From positions 1,922,001 through 1,986,000 of the forward strand of contig SRSI01000013.1 in the NCBI GenBank assembly GCA_005656395.1: 64,000 bases of DNA, given 5' to 3'. This document shows, one piece after another, positions 11,151 to 22,979 of the stretch (the first letter of the stretch is position 1; each line of letters starts with the position of its first letter). Both the position numbers and the translations under genes were made by a program. Below the pieces are notes generated by a model, which saw nothing but the letters and a program-made list of their open reading frames with translations, was not told the origin of the DNA and did not search any database. The DNA comes from Strongyloides papillosus. Lineage: Eukaryota > Nematoda > Chromadorea > Rhabditida > Strongyloididae.

Positions 11151-12432
11151 CAGGGTGGCGAAAAATTACGTGCGTGCGATATTTGACATCGTTTTAAGCA
11201 TTGTATAAAGCAGTTATGGGTACTGTTTTAGTTTTAAACAATTTATTTTTTGATAGTTAATGGTATGTAGAAAAAAAACATGATTATCAAGCTATAGTGA
11301 AGAGCTGCTCATGTCGAAACGCGATTGCACAACTAGCAAAAAGCGGTATGAAGAACTCAGCGATTTCTTCGAAGCTTAGAGTTCCCCTAAGAACCGTCCA
11401 GAAGATTGTAAAGCAATGGAGAAAGGAAGAACACGTTCAAACCAAACCCGGAAGAGGACGAAAACGAACTGTCAACATCCGTCGAATGCGTGGGATCATC
11501 AAGAAAAGAATTGAACGAAAAGATGACCGGGGCTTGAACAAGATGGCTAAAGAGCTCAAAATTTCTCGAAAATCTGTTCAAATGATAGTAAAAAATGAGC
11601 TTGGACTTCGAAGTTATCGTCCGTTAAACGGACAAGTTCTTACCGAGCAAGCAAAGCAAAATCGAAAGGAGAAATGCAAGAAATTAAGGGATTTTTTCAA
11701 GGTGCGGCGAAAAGAGGATGTTGTTTGGTCTGACGAAAAAGTATTTACCGTTGAAGTGGCTAAAAATTCTCAGAATCACCGTCAACATCTTAGCCCAGCT
11801 CTCAAGAACACTCGTAAGCGAAAAATTGGTACAAGAAGTCAGTTTCCTAAAAGTTTAATAGTTTGGGGCGGTATCAGTGCTTTGGGCAAGATTCCGTTGC
11901 TTTTTATCGATAAAAACGTGAAAATTAATTCAAAGATCTATCAAGAAGAGATCCTCAAGAAAGCTGTGGTGCATGGAAACGAAATCATCCCAATTTTTTT
12001 TCTCAACAGGATGGGGCACCTGCTCATAGAGTCAAAACAACGATTCAGTTTCTCGAGACCAAAATCGGCTCTTTTTTGACTAAAGATTTGTGGCCTACGA
12101 ACAGCCCGGATCTCAATCCATTAGACTTTTCTGTTTGGGGGTTTATGGAAGAGCAATTAAAGAGTCGAAACATAAAAAATTTAGTGGCTTTGAAAAGGGA
12201 TTGACTAAAATTTGGAACAATTTAGACGTTAACTACCTTCGCCGCACCATCGATTCGATTAAGAAACGAATTAACGCCTGTATCAAAGCAGATGGCGACC
12301 ACTTCGGAAAGTTTTTGTAATTATCGAATGTTTTGGTATATTGTTTTATAAAAATGAATTTATTTAGATATTTGTAAGCAAAAAAAAATGTTAAAGAGAT
12401 TTTTATGGCGCACGTAATTTTTCGCCACCCTG
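11151..12432 (+). mobile_element. Tc1/mariner superfamily element, DD37D (maT-like) type
   Basis: A perfect 24-bp TIR begins CAGGGTGGCGAAAAATTACG (11151-11174) and is repeated inverted at 12409-12432. TA flanks both sides (11149-11150, 12433-12434). The length of 1282 bp is normal for a complete element. It carries one transposase gene on the plus strand. The perfect ends suggest recent arrival. The CAGGGTGG start is shared with the fold-back elements at 15671 and 36572. Confidence 0.93.
11297..12320 (+). pseudogene. DD37D mariner-like transposase, frameshifted
   Basis: The N-terminal region holds paired helix-turn-helix DNA-binding segments (IAQLAKSGMKNSAISSKLRV and LNKMAKELKISRKSVQ). The catalytic core has Asp in WSDEKVF, Asp in QQDGAPAH and Asp in SPDLNPLDFSVW. 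I count 37 residues between the second and third catalytic aspartates, the DD37D signature. The frame breaks at a run of eight T ending at 12001, where one inserted T would restore QQDG; the tail then runs to the stop at 12318-12320. The frame start at 11297 is GTG. An ATG at 11311 lies one base out of frame, so a second small frameshift near the start is possible. The enzyme normally performs cut-and-paste transposition at TA. Confidence 0.9.
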
Positions 12433-12434
12433 TA

Positions 12435-13980
12435 TATAAAATATGAATAATTATTATACGCATATTATGCAACAAGTAGTAATGAGTTCTGAAAAGAATA
12501 GTAAATATAATTAAGGAGTTAAATCATCTTCAAAAGTCATTCTAAAATTTAATTATATTTTTCAATGTTATTATTTTTACTTACTAACTTTTTGTAATTT
12601 TTAGGGGTGAAATAAGCTCCAATAAGAAAGCCGACGCGGTAATTATCAATAATACAAGTAAAAGTAAAGTAAGTAACTTACTAGCTAATTATGATAATTA
12701 TTGCAGTTGGTCAATTTACATATTTTTTTTACAGTTGCTTCTATTGGTTTTAATAAAGAATTAATAAATAGGAGTTGATTAAAATCATTTTTTATACCAA
12801 TAATTTTATAAAAATATTACTAACATAAAATAGAAAATAAATTATTTTAAACTATTATGTACCATTTAGTATTTTCCAAACTTTGAATGATTAAGTAAAA
12901 AAAAATTTAAAAAATGCAAATCCAATTATACTCAAAATTTACACCAAATAAATTTCGCTAATTTTTATTAAATTTAGCGAAAAAAATTTATCTCGAATTG
13001 GAGTAGCGGGCAAAATTAATTTTTAAATTATCTAGAAACTTGAACATATTTTAAACGGTTGACGACACATGATTCTTTAGACGAAAAATGAGTGTTTTTA
13101 AATGGTACAAAATCTAATAAAGAAAGATTATCAAAGAAGTCGCTTAAATTGCTTCTATTTCGTAAAAAATAGAACTTTTTATTGTTATGTGTTTTGTTTT
13201 TTCAGATTTATAAATTAATGTTAATTTTGTATTGTGATACAACTTCCTCTTACGTTGAACCATTCCTTTTCCAAATAATTAATAGATTTCCAAATCTTAT
13301 TTCCAAAAATTTAAAAATAAGTTACTACATTATTTAATTATATTTCTATTTTTCCTAATACTAACAAGTAAAATTTCTCCTATTATATAAAACAACACTA
13401 ACTTTCTTCATTAATTCTTTATATATTACAATAAATTCCATAGTTTCGATTGAATAAAGTGTAAAAATTGTATTTGTTGAAACATTAACGATATTTTTTT
13501 AGATTTGTATGAATATTCTTTAAAAAATAGTTTTGTTAGATCTCAAATTATTCATACTTCTTTTTAGTTTTTTTTTAATGATTTTAAAAAGACCATTTTT
13601 CTTGCTAATTATTATCTGTTTTTTTGGCATGACAAATTAGTTTATAGTAGTAAAAAAATTTAGAACAATATTATAATATACTGTTCTTTGGCAGTTAATA
13701 AAAAATGGACAAAATTGGTAGCTTTTCATGTAGTGAGTTGTTTATTTGGTATTGCGTGAAAACAATAAACTTGAAGATGTGATGTTGGTAATACAAGAAA
13801 AGTTCCATTACTCACGCAATAAATTTTTTCTCTAGAACCATTTCTCCATAATTAGATATAAATTCGAATATATTTTTATCTAATACACAAATCCATTGTT
13901 GTTTTTTATTAAACCAGACGTGACTTGCCTCCGGCAGGTCTAAAGTTGGTCTTTTAAAAAAAATTATAATTTAAAAATTC
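12435..13980. other. AT-rich DNA, no supported gene
   Basis: Mostly AT-rich sequence. Near 13705-13830 an interrupted frame (ENNKLEDVMLVIQEKF) looks mildly coding but needs a frameshift and matches nothing I can defend. Confidence 0.4.
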
Positions 13981-14185
13981 ATGATGGCTACTCAAACACA
14001 AATCACACAGAAACGAAAAAGAATACAAAGTGAGCTACATATAAAATAATAATTTTTTTCCAGAAATGTTTGAAAATTTACGTCTTTGTGATAAAGAGAA
14101 AACAGAAGAGGAGCTCCGTAAATTAGCTGAAGAGAGATACCTTGAACACAAAAGGGAGAAAAATAGAAGAAAAAAAGAAAAATAA
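13981..14185 (+). CDS. Small two-exon gene, charged helical protein
   Basis: ATG at 13981 (or 13984) begins exon 1, MMATQTQITQKRKRIQ. A 34-nt GT-AG intron (GTGAGC at 14030 to TTTCCAG at 14063) joins in phase to exon 2, which reads MFENLRLCDKEKTEEELRKL and ends in a very basic tail with a TAA at 14183-14185. The mature protein would be about 56 residues, highly charged, predicted helical, with Lys/Arg clusters at both ends suggesting nuclear or nucleic-acid contact (inference only). No family is recognised. The exact phase match and canonical splice sites argue that it is real, although the intron is very short. Confidence 0.45.
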
Positions 14186-14769
14186 AGGAGAAAAAAAATG
14201 TTTTGAAAAGATGAATGTACAGAAAGGGGGGAAAAACCCCAAATCCGCCTACTATTTTCAATTTCAATTATTATGTGAAGAATGGAAAGATGGTAGTGAT
14301 CAATGAAAAATAAATAACAAATTTTGCCTTTTTATAAATTTTTTAATTTATTTACTGTGTGAGAATAAAAGTTTAAATGTCTTAGTTTTTCAAAGTTTAT
14401 TTGCATGATTATTCAGTATAGGGTGAGTATTTTAAACAAGTCATCGCAACGCGATCGTAATTCAAATTGTTAACATTTTCATTTCTTTTAGGAGATCCTT
14501 TTTAAGATTGAAATATATTCAAGTTTAATCGGTGAAAAAAAGTAAATATAATAAATTGAAAAATTATTCTGCTTTATTTAATTGGTTGATTCATAACAAT
14601 ACCGAATTGAATTAAAAATACATTTCAATATTAAAACATATAATAAACAAATCTAAAAACATTAATATTGTTTTACTTACTAATTATTGGAAAAAATACG
14701 TAAATTTAATAGTGATTTCTTAAATTATAATATTAAAAGAAGCTACAACATTAATTAGATTGAATCTTT

Positions 14770-15400
14770 CAAATTAATGGTCAACAATTTTTGATTCACA
14801 ACTTAGCCAACTTTTGATCAATGTTTTTGTTAAATTATAAATCAGATAATAAAGAAATATAATTTATTTGACCGTTTCAAATGTTAATAAAATTATAATA
14901 AATGGTGACAATACCAAGGCCTATAATAATATAAAACAAGAATGATGATAAAAACAACTTACCTTGGTACCAGATTAGTAAATTTGACTTTTTTTAGCCA
15001 ATTACTCCCTTAATATACCAAGGAATCATCATTTCATGTCAAACGTGTTTTAAAACATGACAGTTTTTATTACTGATTTCTTTTTATTTTTAAATTGTGT
15101 TTTTCAAAACAATAATAAATCAAAACATTTCAATAACTTTGAGAGAAAGATATTTATGTTAAAATATTAGACAAAAGATGTCCGAAAAATAAATGTTTTT
15201 TAAAGATAGTTTGATCAATTATGTTTAAAAACTTTTGAAACTCATCTTTCCTCCTAAGTTAAATAAAAACACATCTTTTGGTTGTTTACTCATTAAAATC
15301 AGTTAAGTTTAAAGAGAGTTATGAGAGAGACAATTTTTTTACTTATTTCCTTCTATTACAGAAACACATAGTGTAAACCAATATTCAGCACAAAAAACGA
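14770..15400. repeat. Diverged copy of the ~525-bp satellite-like repeat
   Basis: Phrases such as CACATCTTTTGGTTGTTTACTCA, AAAGAGAGTTATGAGAGAGA and CACAACTTAGCCAACTTTT match, with changes, the tandem copies at 22980-24540. It is a single dispersed copy 8 kb away with no open frame. Confidence 0.5.
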
Positions 15401-15670
15401 AATGATTACATTTTCTACGTTTTTTTAATATTCTTAAAGTTTGGAATAAACATATGATCGAACACCGTAAAATAATCTTCCTTGTTATCATGATAAAAAA
15501 CATAAAGATTTAGTAAAATTTTTTTACTATATCATCTGGCTATATTAAACCATTGCATATAAAATTTTAAGTGTTTAATTTCTAGTTGATCTTTCTAATT
15601 TATATACTAAAAAAATGAATGAATAGTCAACGTTGTGTGATTTGTAAATTACTATTTTCAATTAACTATA

Positions 15671-16560
15671 CAAAGTGGGTCAAAAGTCAGATCGCAGTTG
15701 TACGAGACACTTTATAACTGTTATAACTTCTTTCGTAGTTGACGTATTGTTATGATATTGTATTCATTTTGTAGAGAATAATTTATAAAATAATATATCA
15801 TAAGGTCGTTCTCAAGAATGGTCCTTCGAAAAGTTACATTAGGTTAAATCAAAATGTTTAAATTTTTGTTTACGAGATATATCTTATAAAATTTCAATTA
15901 ATTATAAAAAAAAGTGCTAGATGTTGAAAAAGTTAGTTTAAAGCATATTTCTTGGTAAAATGTCCTATTTTTACATTATTACTTTTTTTCATATATTTCT
16001 ACTGTTGCTATCTCAGTAACAAAATATTCTATCCAGGAAAGGTTAAGAATAGTTTGTTATTATTACACCAACAAATGTTCAATTGCTACAACCCAAGATT
16101 AATCAGATTTCGCTACAATGTGAGCCAAGATGCATCAAAACACGCAATATTATATATTCTAAACAATTTCGAAAAATCAGATTGAATCATTTTAAAAATA
16201 GTAATAAATAATGGTTAAGAAAAAGCACATTTGTGCAAAGAATTGGATGGTGGTCACCTAAAATATATCACTTTTCATACATAATTGTATGAAATATTGA
16301 CTTATTACGAAATGTATTCATGGATTTTTAACTTTAAAAAAAGTTTAAATTAAATAAAATTAAAAATATTTATTTCTTAATTAAAAATATTAAGAAATTA
16401 CGTATTTTATTTAAAGTTCATTTTAAAGAACGATCTTGATATATATTACTCTCTAACAAAATTTTCTCCAAAATGCATTTAATATCATAAAAATATGTTG
16501 ACTAAATAAAAGTTATAAAGTGTTTTTTTACAACTGTAATATGACTTCTGACCCACCCTG
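15671..16560. mobile_element. Non-autonomous Tc1/mariner-like element with long inverted ends
   Basis: The left end CAAAGTGGGTCAAAAGTCAG pairs with the inverted right end, which reads CAGGGTGGGTCAGAAGTCAT. Similarity continues inward for more than 100 bp (CACTTTATAACT, GTTATGATATTGTATTCATT and their inverted equivalents). The left flank is TA, while the right flank is CA and may be mutated. The 890-bp interior has no transposase. The open frame at 15952-16185 inside it is probably chance. Confidence 0.65.
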
Positions 16561-16839
16561 CATTTTGAAAAACCGGTCAATATGGAAAAGGGCTTTCAAT
16601 AAAATTATTCTTTTAATTATAGAATATAATGACGCAATATAATTGTTTATTTTTAAATAAACGCAGCACAATATTTCTATTTTAAACATTAATACATCTC
16701 GTTATAGTAAAAATTATCTTAACGTATCATTTTCTAACGTTTGCCAATTCTTCTTCTTCTCCCGCTGCTCATTATTAAAACCAATGTCTTCGTGTTATTT
16801 CCCATGTTATATGTCTGCTCACAATATTTTTCAGATCTA

Positions 16840-16992
16840 TCAATAATAGTCTCTGAATATTTCTAGCACTCCTGGATAGTAGAATTTACGTGGTCCACAT
16901 CTTTTTGAAGATTCTTTAAAACTTGAATCAGCGTAGAATTTAATCATTTCATTTATCATAGAACTTGTTTTTTCAGAATATGATCTTTTTTT
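16840..16992 (-). CDS. Terminal exon of an unrecognised gene
   Basis: On the minus strand a good acceptor (TTTTTATTTTTAG) ends at 16993. An open exon of 50 codons follows, with ATGINEMIKF-type helix (MINEMIKFYADSSFKES), a CGPRKFYYPGVLEIF segment and a TGA stop at 16840-16842. The balanced composition and splice acceptor suggest a genuine 3' exon. Upstream exons would lie above 17000, but the fold-back element starting near 17240 may have displaced them. No family identified. Confidence 0.35.
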   Translation of the reverse strand, partial: KKRSYSEKTSSMINEMIKFYADSSFKESSKRCGPRKFYYPGVLEIFRDYY

Positions 16993-17239
16993 CTAAAAAT
17001 AAAAATATTGAAAGATGTTTTTAAAATTATAATATAAAAAATTAAGTGAAAAAAAATTATACAAGTACATAATAATTATCAAAAGGCTAATTTGTTTTCT
17101 ATAGTTTACAGCAATTTTCTATTTTTTTTGGAGGAATATCTCCTAAAATAAAGTATTGTTATATACATTTTATCATTATTTTGAAGCCATAATTACTAGT
17201 AGTAATATAACCATGTCACAACGCTAACGCGTAGTATTA

Positions 17240-18770
17240 TAAACGGGATTTTGCATAAATGACGCTTTTTCGCGTCGTTTTTATAAAATTTCATATCTTC
17301 GAAGGGCACCGTAAAATTAATTTTAAAACATTTTGTATTGTTATTTTTACTAAAAATTAGGTACTATACATTTCTAAAAACTCAAAAATTCCAATTTTAA
17401 AGGTTTTTTCATCTCGAAAAATACCCAAAAATGTCATTTTTTTTGGAACTTTACAGGAGCTACTTTTCAAAAAATATGAAATAGATATCGTTCGATTCCT
17501 AAACTTCTTATCTATAACATATTTTTTTTCAAAGGATGTTTTACGTCTGGGAAAAAAGTTATGAGGCAAAAAGTAATTTTACCTCAAAAAGTAACAAATT
17601 TTTAATAATAAAGAACGAAAAAGTAGTTTTTACGTAATTTTCCTTAGTATTTTTATTTAATTTTAAATACTTAGTATATAAAAGTAAGAAAAACGAGAAA
17701 ATGTTGAAAGTATTACCAATTTCTAAGTCATGATAATTATTTGTTATTCCCATTAAATAAAACATTTTTTTTTATTGTTTTGTGGTATTACAATTTTTAT
17801 AATGAAAACTAATTGAGTAATTCTTAAGCCAAGCATATAAACCTTTAATTTCTTGCTCACTGAAATACCAAAAAGTTCCATAATCACCAATAAATTTAAC
17901 TAAATGATCAATCAAATATATGATATTTCGGTAATACAAAGAATTTTTTAGTTAAAGTTAAATGTTTGCAAAGATTCTTCAAACTTTAAATATAGATATT
18001 CAAAAAATTTTGTTAATTCATCAGTAATGCATAATTAGAACTTATATAAAAGTCCTAAGGCTTTTAAAAAGTTCATTTCTTTTTTTTGTTTGTGCATTAG
18101 CATATTTAAATTGAGACAGCTGGTTTTAAATCTTAATAAAGCAAATTTTATTTTTTCTAGGCATATTGAGATAGGTAAATAAATCAAATAGTTAAGAAAA
18201 ATTAATCGTTTATGCTTTTATAACTAACAATTGTTAGCATTTTTAGTCAAAAATATCTTTGTTTTAATAAAGAGTCTGTTGGCATTTTTTACATGTTTAT
18301 TGTTTGTTTTTTTATTTGCTTGCATTCTTTAAAAGTTTTATAAATATATATTTTTAATTTTAAATATGTTTCATAACTTTAACAATTATTTTTTTATCAT
18401 TTTTACAATAAAATTTGGTACTTTTTGAGGTAAACTTACTTTTTGCTTCATAACTTTTTTTCCAGTCGTAAAACATTCTTTGAAAAAAAATATGTTTTAG
18501 ATAAGAAGTTTAGAAACCGAATGACATCTATCTCATATTTTTTGAAACCTCGTGGTAGCTTCTGCAAAGTCCCAAAAAGTGCCATTTTTGGGTATTTTTT
18601 GAGGTGAAAACCACCTTCAAAATTGAAATTTTTAAAAAAGCATAATACATAATTTTTAATAAAAATACAAAATGTTTGAATATCACTTTTCCGGTGCGCC
18701 CTAAAGTTATAAAAATGCTCCTCCTCCCCCAAAATGCGCGAAAAAACATAAAATCCGGTCATCTTACCGG
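17240..18770. mobile_element. Fold-back element with ~350-bp inverted repeats
   Basis: The arm at about 17240-17600 returns in inverted form at about 18410-18770. Shared phrases are AAAAATACCCAAAAATG, ATAACATATTTTTTTTCAAA, TTACCTCAAAAAGTA and ACATTTTGTATT (or complements). The spacer of about 800 bp holds a minus-strand relic near 17840-17960 reading RNIIYLIDHLVKFIGDYGTF. This recalls the HxLxHLxxxVxxFG segment of some transposase-associated proteins, but the match is weak. A poly-G tract of 14 bases at about 18775 abuts the right edge. Superfamily unresolved. Confidence 0.55.
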
Positions 18771-18789
18771 TGTGGGGGGGGGGGGGGAA

Positions 18790-19033
18790 GTACAGCTCCA
18801 GATAAAAAAGAAAGAATTTCTGAAGTACCATTAATGAGTTGAGAAAAAAAAGATTCAGTAGTTTTAGCAGTAGTGGTGAACAGGGTTTGAACAGAAGTTG
18901 AAGAAAGGACCTGAATAGTGGTCGCAGCCATGGTTTGAACAGCAGTTGTAGTGGAATTAATCGAAGGGACACAATTTTCACATAAATCAAAAGGGTCGTA
19001 AAGACCAGATTTGACTGTACAGCTAGAAGCCAT
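18790..19033 (-). CDS. Exon of Ser/Thr-rich protein, truncated by fold-back element
   Basis: A clean acceptor (TTTTAATTTTAG) lies immediately before ATG at 19033. The exon reads MASSCTVKSGLYDPFDLCEN and then a Ser/Thr-rich region with loose repeats (TMAATTIQVLSS, TSVQTLFTTTAKTTES). From about 18780 the frame runs into the poly-G/poly-C tract and the fold-back arm, where it becomes a proline run and is no longer reliable. An exon starting with ATG right after an acceptor implies an upstream non-coding exon. No family is recognised; the four cysteines and Thr repeats could suit an extracellular or structural protein (inference). Confidence 0.35.
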
Positions 19034-20101
19034 CTAAAATTAAAAGAAAATTATTAGTATGTCAAAGGATACTGAATATAGAAAATAAAAAATTTAAAGG
19101 GGACAAAATCGTGAAGATAATTTAAATTAATTGAATTTAATAAATTAAAATTACGTGGAATTAAAATATCCAATTACAAAAAAGCCTTGATAGGAAAAGT
19201 CTCTTAGCAAGCTTTGAATATAAACTTACATGATACTATAACTTTTCTTTGAAAGAGAAAATTGGTCGCAGCAGTTTTTTTTTGATCAGGCATGTAAATT
19301 CCAATCATTAGAAAATAATCCGTAGAAATATTTATTTCCATCCCCGCAATTTGAATCTGTCATAATTAATACCGTAAGATGAGGCGAAATTATCATTGAT
19401 GTTAATTTATAAATGACACATTATCCAATAATAACAAATTTTCACTTCTAACAATAAGAATACATCTTGAATATCATCAATTACATCCTCAGCAAAACAT
19501 TAAATAATCACGAAAACAATCATTAGCAATCCTCGCATACTTATACATATATAATAAATAAGAAATTTGAAAAGAAGTGCAAATATTGGAGGGGAAGGCG
19601 TTAAAAGACTAAAAATAACCTTCAAAAGAACTAGTTTATGTTATAGCTCTATATTGTACACCAGAAGAAAAGGGTATAAAAGGAAAAGAATTATTTATTT
19701 CATTCATGATTGTTTGATATGTATTTTTAATTGTATATTTAGTTTTTTATATAATAAAGATTTGTTACTAGTATCGTTTCTTTTATTTATCTCTATCTTA
19801 ATAAGCATATGAGGGATAATAACGAACTGAATTTTCAATAAATAACAAATGATTTTGTGGAAACGGTATGTGATTAGTATCAATAACAATAATACTTCAA
19901 GACCAATAGTAAATATTATCAATATTTAATAAAAATATTTCAAAACTACCAAAAATAATTAAATAAAATAGCATTTAACTAATAAATATCAATATCGGAG
20001 CTGTTAATAATCAAAATTTATATATAAGTAGTAATAATTTATAGCATTATTCAAAAAAAACTTTAATATCTTATAACAAATACTAAAATGTTTTATTTTC
20101 G
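19034..20101. other. AT-rich DNA, no supported gene
   Basis: I see no coding evidence. The open frames at 19567-19812 and 19704-19922 overlap on opposite strands and are low-complexity. Confidence 0.5.
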
Positions 20102-20128
20102 GTGAACAAGCAATTTAATTGTGTCGAG

Positions 20129-20362
20129 ATGGAGAATAGTTTTGAGAAAAAACAAACCCCACCAGAGACTATAAGAAAAAAAGAAAGTCAAAAAGACGAT
20201 CGTCGTGAGATAGTCAAGTATATGTTACTACAATTCAAAGAGTTTTTAGTCAAATTAGTAACTTTGCTTTTTAATTATCTTAAGTTATTAAGTGATAGAA
20301 ACGTAAGAGATAAAAAACTATTTATAATATCAATGATAAAAAGTTTAAAAAGTTATTCTTGA
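20129..20362 (+). CDS. Small charged helical protein, hypothetical
   Basis: ATG at 20129 gives MENSFEKKQTPPETIRKKES, then a hydrophobic helical stretch (LLQFKEFLVKLVTLLFNYL) and a Lys-rich end with a TGA at 20360-20362. About 77 residues. Composition resembles the other small helical remnants at 10318 and 10853. No splice sites or relatives are confirmed, so it could be chance or a decayed exon. Confidence 0.25.
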   Translation: MENSFEKKQTPPETIRKKESQKDDRREIVKYMLLQFKEFLVKLVTLLFNYLKLLSDRNVRDKKLFIISMIKSLKSYS

Positions 20363-21451
20363 AATATGGTGATGATGTTGAAATATAAACATTAAGTTAT
20401 GTTGATAATATGTTGAGAACGAAAGTATCAAAGTTTATTATTTTTACTAGATTAAAACTATATATTAACCATAGAAAGTATTCAAATAAAATAAATGACT
20501 TAAAATTGAGATTCACTAGTTTAATTCAATGTTTTAAATATCTGAAAATATTATAAATGAAAATAATTCTATAGATTGTCTTTCTGTTTCTTTACTAAAA
20601 ATTAGCATTACTGTTAATAATCAAACAATCTAGGAGTATTATATTTTAAGAAATAATGGAACAATATATTAAAACGCAGTTTCAAGTGAAAATAAAAAAA
20701 TCCGTTATTAATTAGTAGAACATGAACAAATACTCTTCGTGCTTAAGACCAGTATATATAGATTCAACATTTACCAAAAATATCCTGACCTTTTATTTAC
20801 AAAAAGCTTCATTTAATAAATCATAGAGCGAAGAAGCAACAAAAAAAGAAAAATGAAAGTTTAGTACATTTTTTTAATCATGTTAATTACATTAAAAAAT
20901 AATTTTTGAATTTTACTTATTAAAAAATCATAAAATTAATAAAGAAAATTTAATCTTTTTATACCAAAATGATGCCTTGATCATCACTCGTCTATTGTGT
21001 TTGAATCAGTATAAATATTTATTATTCTGTTCAATATACATAATATGTTTTTAATATTATTTAAATAACCAGTCTTAGACCCGCTTTCAGCAGATCAGAG
21101 CGAGTCCTCAGAGCAAATTTTTTAAAAAAGCATTTTTATGCCAAATTGTTAATGAAAGTATGTGTGTAAAAAAATTGTTTCATTAAATTACGTATTTATG
21201 GAGAAATAAAATAATCAACAATACATTGTTATAACATATTAATATAGAAAATTTTTCTGAGTTTGAGAATCATTTTATAACGTTTGCCTTTACTGAAACT
21301 GGATAGTTAAAAATATTCTACTAACAAAAGAATTTTATTTATATCTAAAAAGTGAATAATAATGAATATTAAAATTATTTTAAGTAACTGTTTAAATGTC
21401 CATCTGTTATAGTTTTGAAATTGATATAAATATTTCAATATCATTCTTGTA
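20363..21451. other. AT-rich DNA, no supported gene
   Basis: No feature is supported here. A patch near 20965 (ATGATGCCTTGATCATC) faintly resembles part of the duplicated element at 2183-2466 but too little to call. Confidence 0.45.
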
Positions 21452-22912
21452 CACTCAAAATTTTTTACCAACATATTCAGTATGTAACGTTACATATTTT
21501 TGTAATAAAATTGGTAAAAATTACTTCAGTATGTTATTTACATACTGATGTCTTAAATTTCAAAAAAGTATGTAATATAGTTTTTACGTGAAAAACACAT
21601 ATTAATATGTGTTTTTTTTTACTGTGATAATTTTACATACTAAATATGTGTTATAAATTTTTAAAATAAACACATATTTTTTCTTAATTAACTTTAATGT
21701 TTTAAGTCTAATTATCATAAATATTATTCATATTAAGGTGCAAATCTAATTTTATTTTAGTAAAACTACAAACAATACAAAGGAATTATTATGAAATAAA
21801 AAAAGAAACATAAAGCTACAAATTAAAAACAAAACTACATTAACAGAAAACAAACAAAAATTGACTGGACACAAACTTCTTCAAGAATTTCTTATTCTTA
21901 ACTAGTGAAATTGAATCTGAAAGAAAAAGTAATATGAAGAAATAGAGCAAAACCTATCTTTTCCAAAAGATTGAATCTGAAGAGATGATTCCTAAGCTTA
22001 TTATTGACAAATCTACACCTGAAAAAATATCGTTATATAAGAAAAAATATAATAAAACCTATCTTATTATCAGTTTGAATAGTGAAGATGCTCCTTGTTA
22101 ATATAATTTATGAATTCAAATCTGAAAAATTTAGTTATTTAAGAACAAAAAGATAAAATTTATCTCATTATCAAGTTAAATTGTAGTATATGTAAAAAAA
22201 TCTGAAATATAAACATGGTTAATATATAATAAAAACTACTAAATCAGCATACCAATCACAAAATTTCTACTGGAAAAAGACAATACAATAAAAGGTAAAT
22301 GATTACAATATAGTATTATGTCAGGGAAAAATATGTTATTTAATAACATAGGTAGACATAATGAAACAAAAACAACTATAAGAAGAATGATTGTATTAAG
22401 ACTATTTGGTAAAAAGATATACATTTTTAAATAACTTAAAGTATACATGTATTTATCATACTTCTAACAAGAGTCACTTAGTTTTTTGCTTGGAAATGAT
22501 ACTTTTTACAACAAAGAACAATCATAGACATACTTCGTAATAAAAAAACATACTACACAATACAATATAAAAAGCACGGTATAAAGAAATCCTTTACATT
22601 AGTTTAAAAATACTAATTACTGTTATAATAAATTTATAAATAAGAATTCTAAGCATTATACTATAAAATGGAAAACGATAATGAGACCTCCATGCATGTA
22701 TTTTTTATTCAACATCAAATTAGAAAGAGAGGTATTTGATCAAGAATTGAGGTAGAGTATATTTTTCTATAAAACATAATATGTATAGAAGTATGTAAAT
22801 TACAGCAAAGTTCTAAAAAAAACATACTTGATATGTTAATTTATCTACCAGTATGTATATTACATACAAAATAAAATGTACATACGAAATATGTCAGCAA
22901 AAATTTTGAGTG
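21452..22912. mobile_element. 1.46-kb TA-flanked element with TATGTA-rich ends
   Basis: The left end CACTCAAAATTTTTTACCAA pairs with the inverted right end reading CACTCAAAATTTTTGCTGAC. TA lies on both sides (21450-21451, 22913-22914). Both subterminal regions are crowded with GTATGTAA/TTACATAC words. The interior has internal repeats (TTGAATCTGAA, ATAAAACCTATCTTA) but no transposase. A non-autonomous Tc1/mariner-type element is the simplest reading. Confidence 0.7.
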
Positions 22913-22979
22913 TATTAACTACATATTCACTTTAATTTTACAAATATATAAATGAGAAAAAACCAAAAAAACTAATGCC

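Noticed and set aside
13705..13830. Possible Clr5-like helix-turn-helix (ENNKLEDVMLVIQEKFHYS)
   Set aside because: Only about 25 residues, needs a frameshift, and that domain is mainly fungal.
16745..16800. Pyrimidine-rich tract near 16747 as a regulatory element
   Set aside because: Short, no repeat partner and no nearby start.
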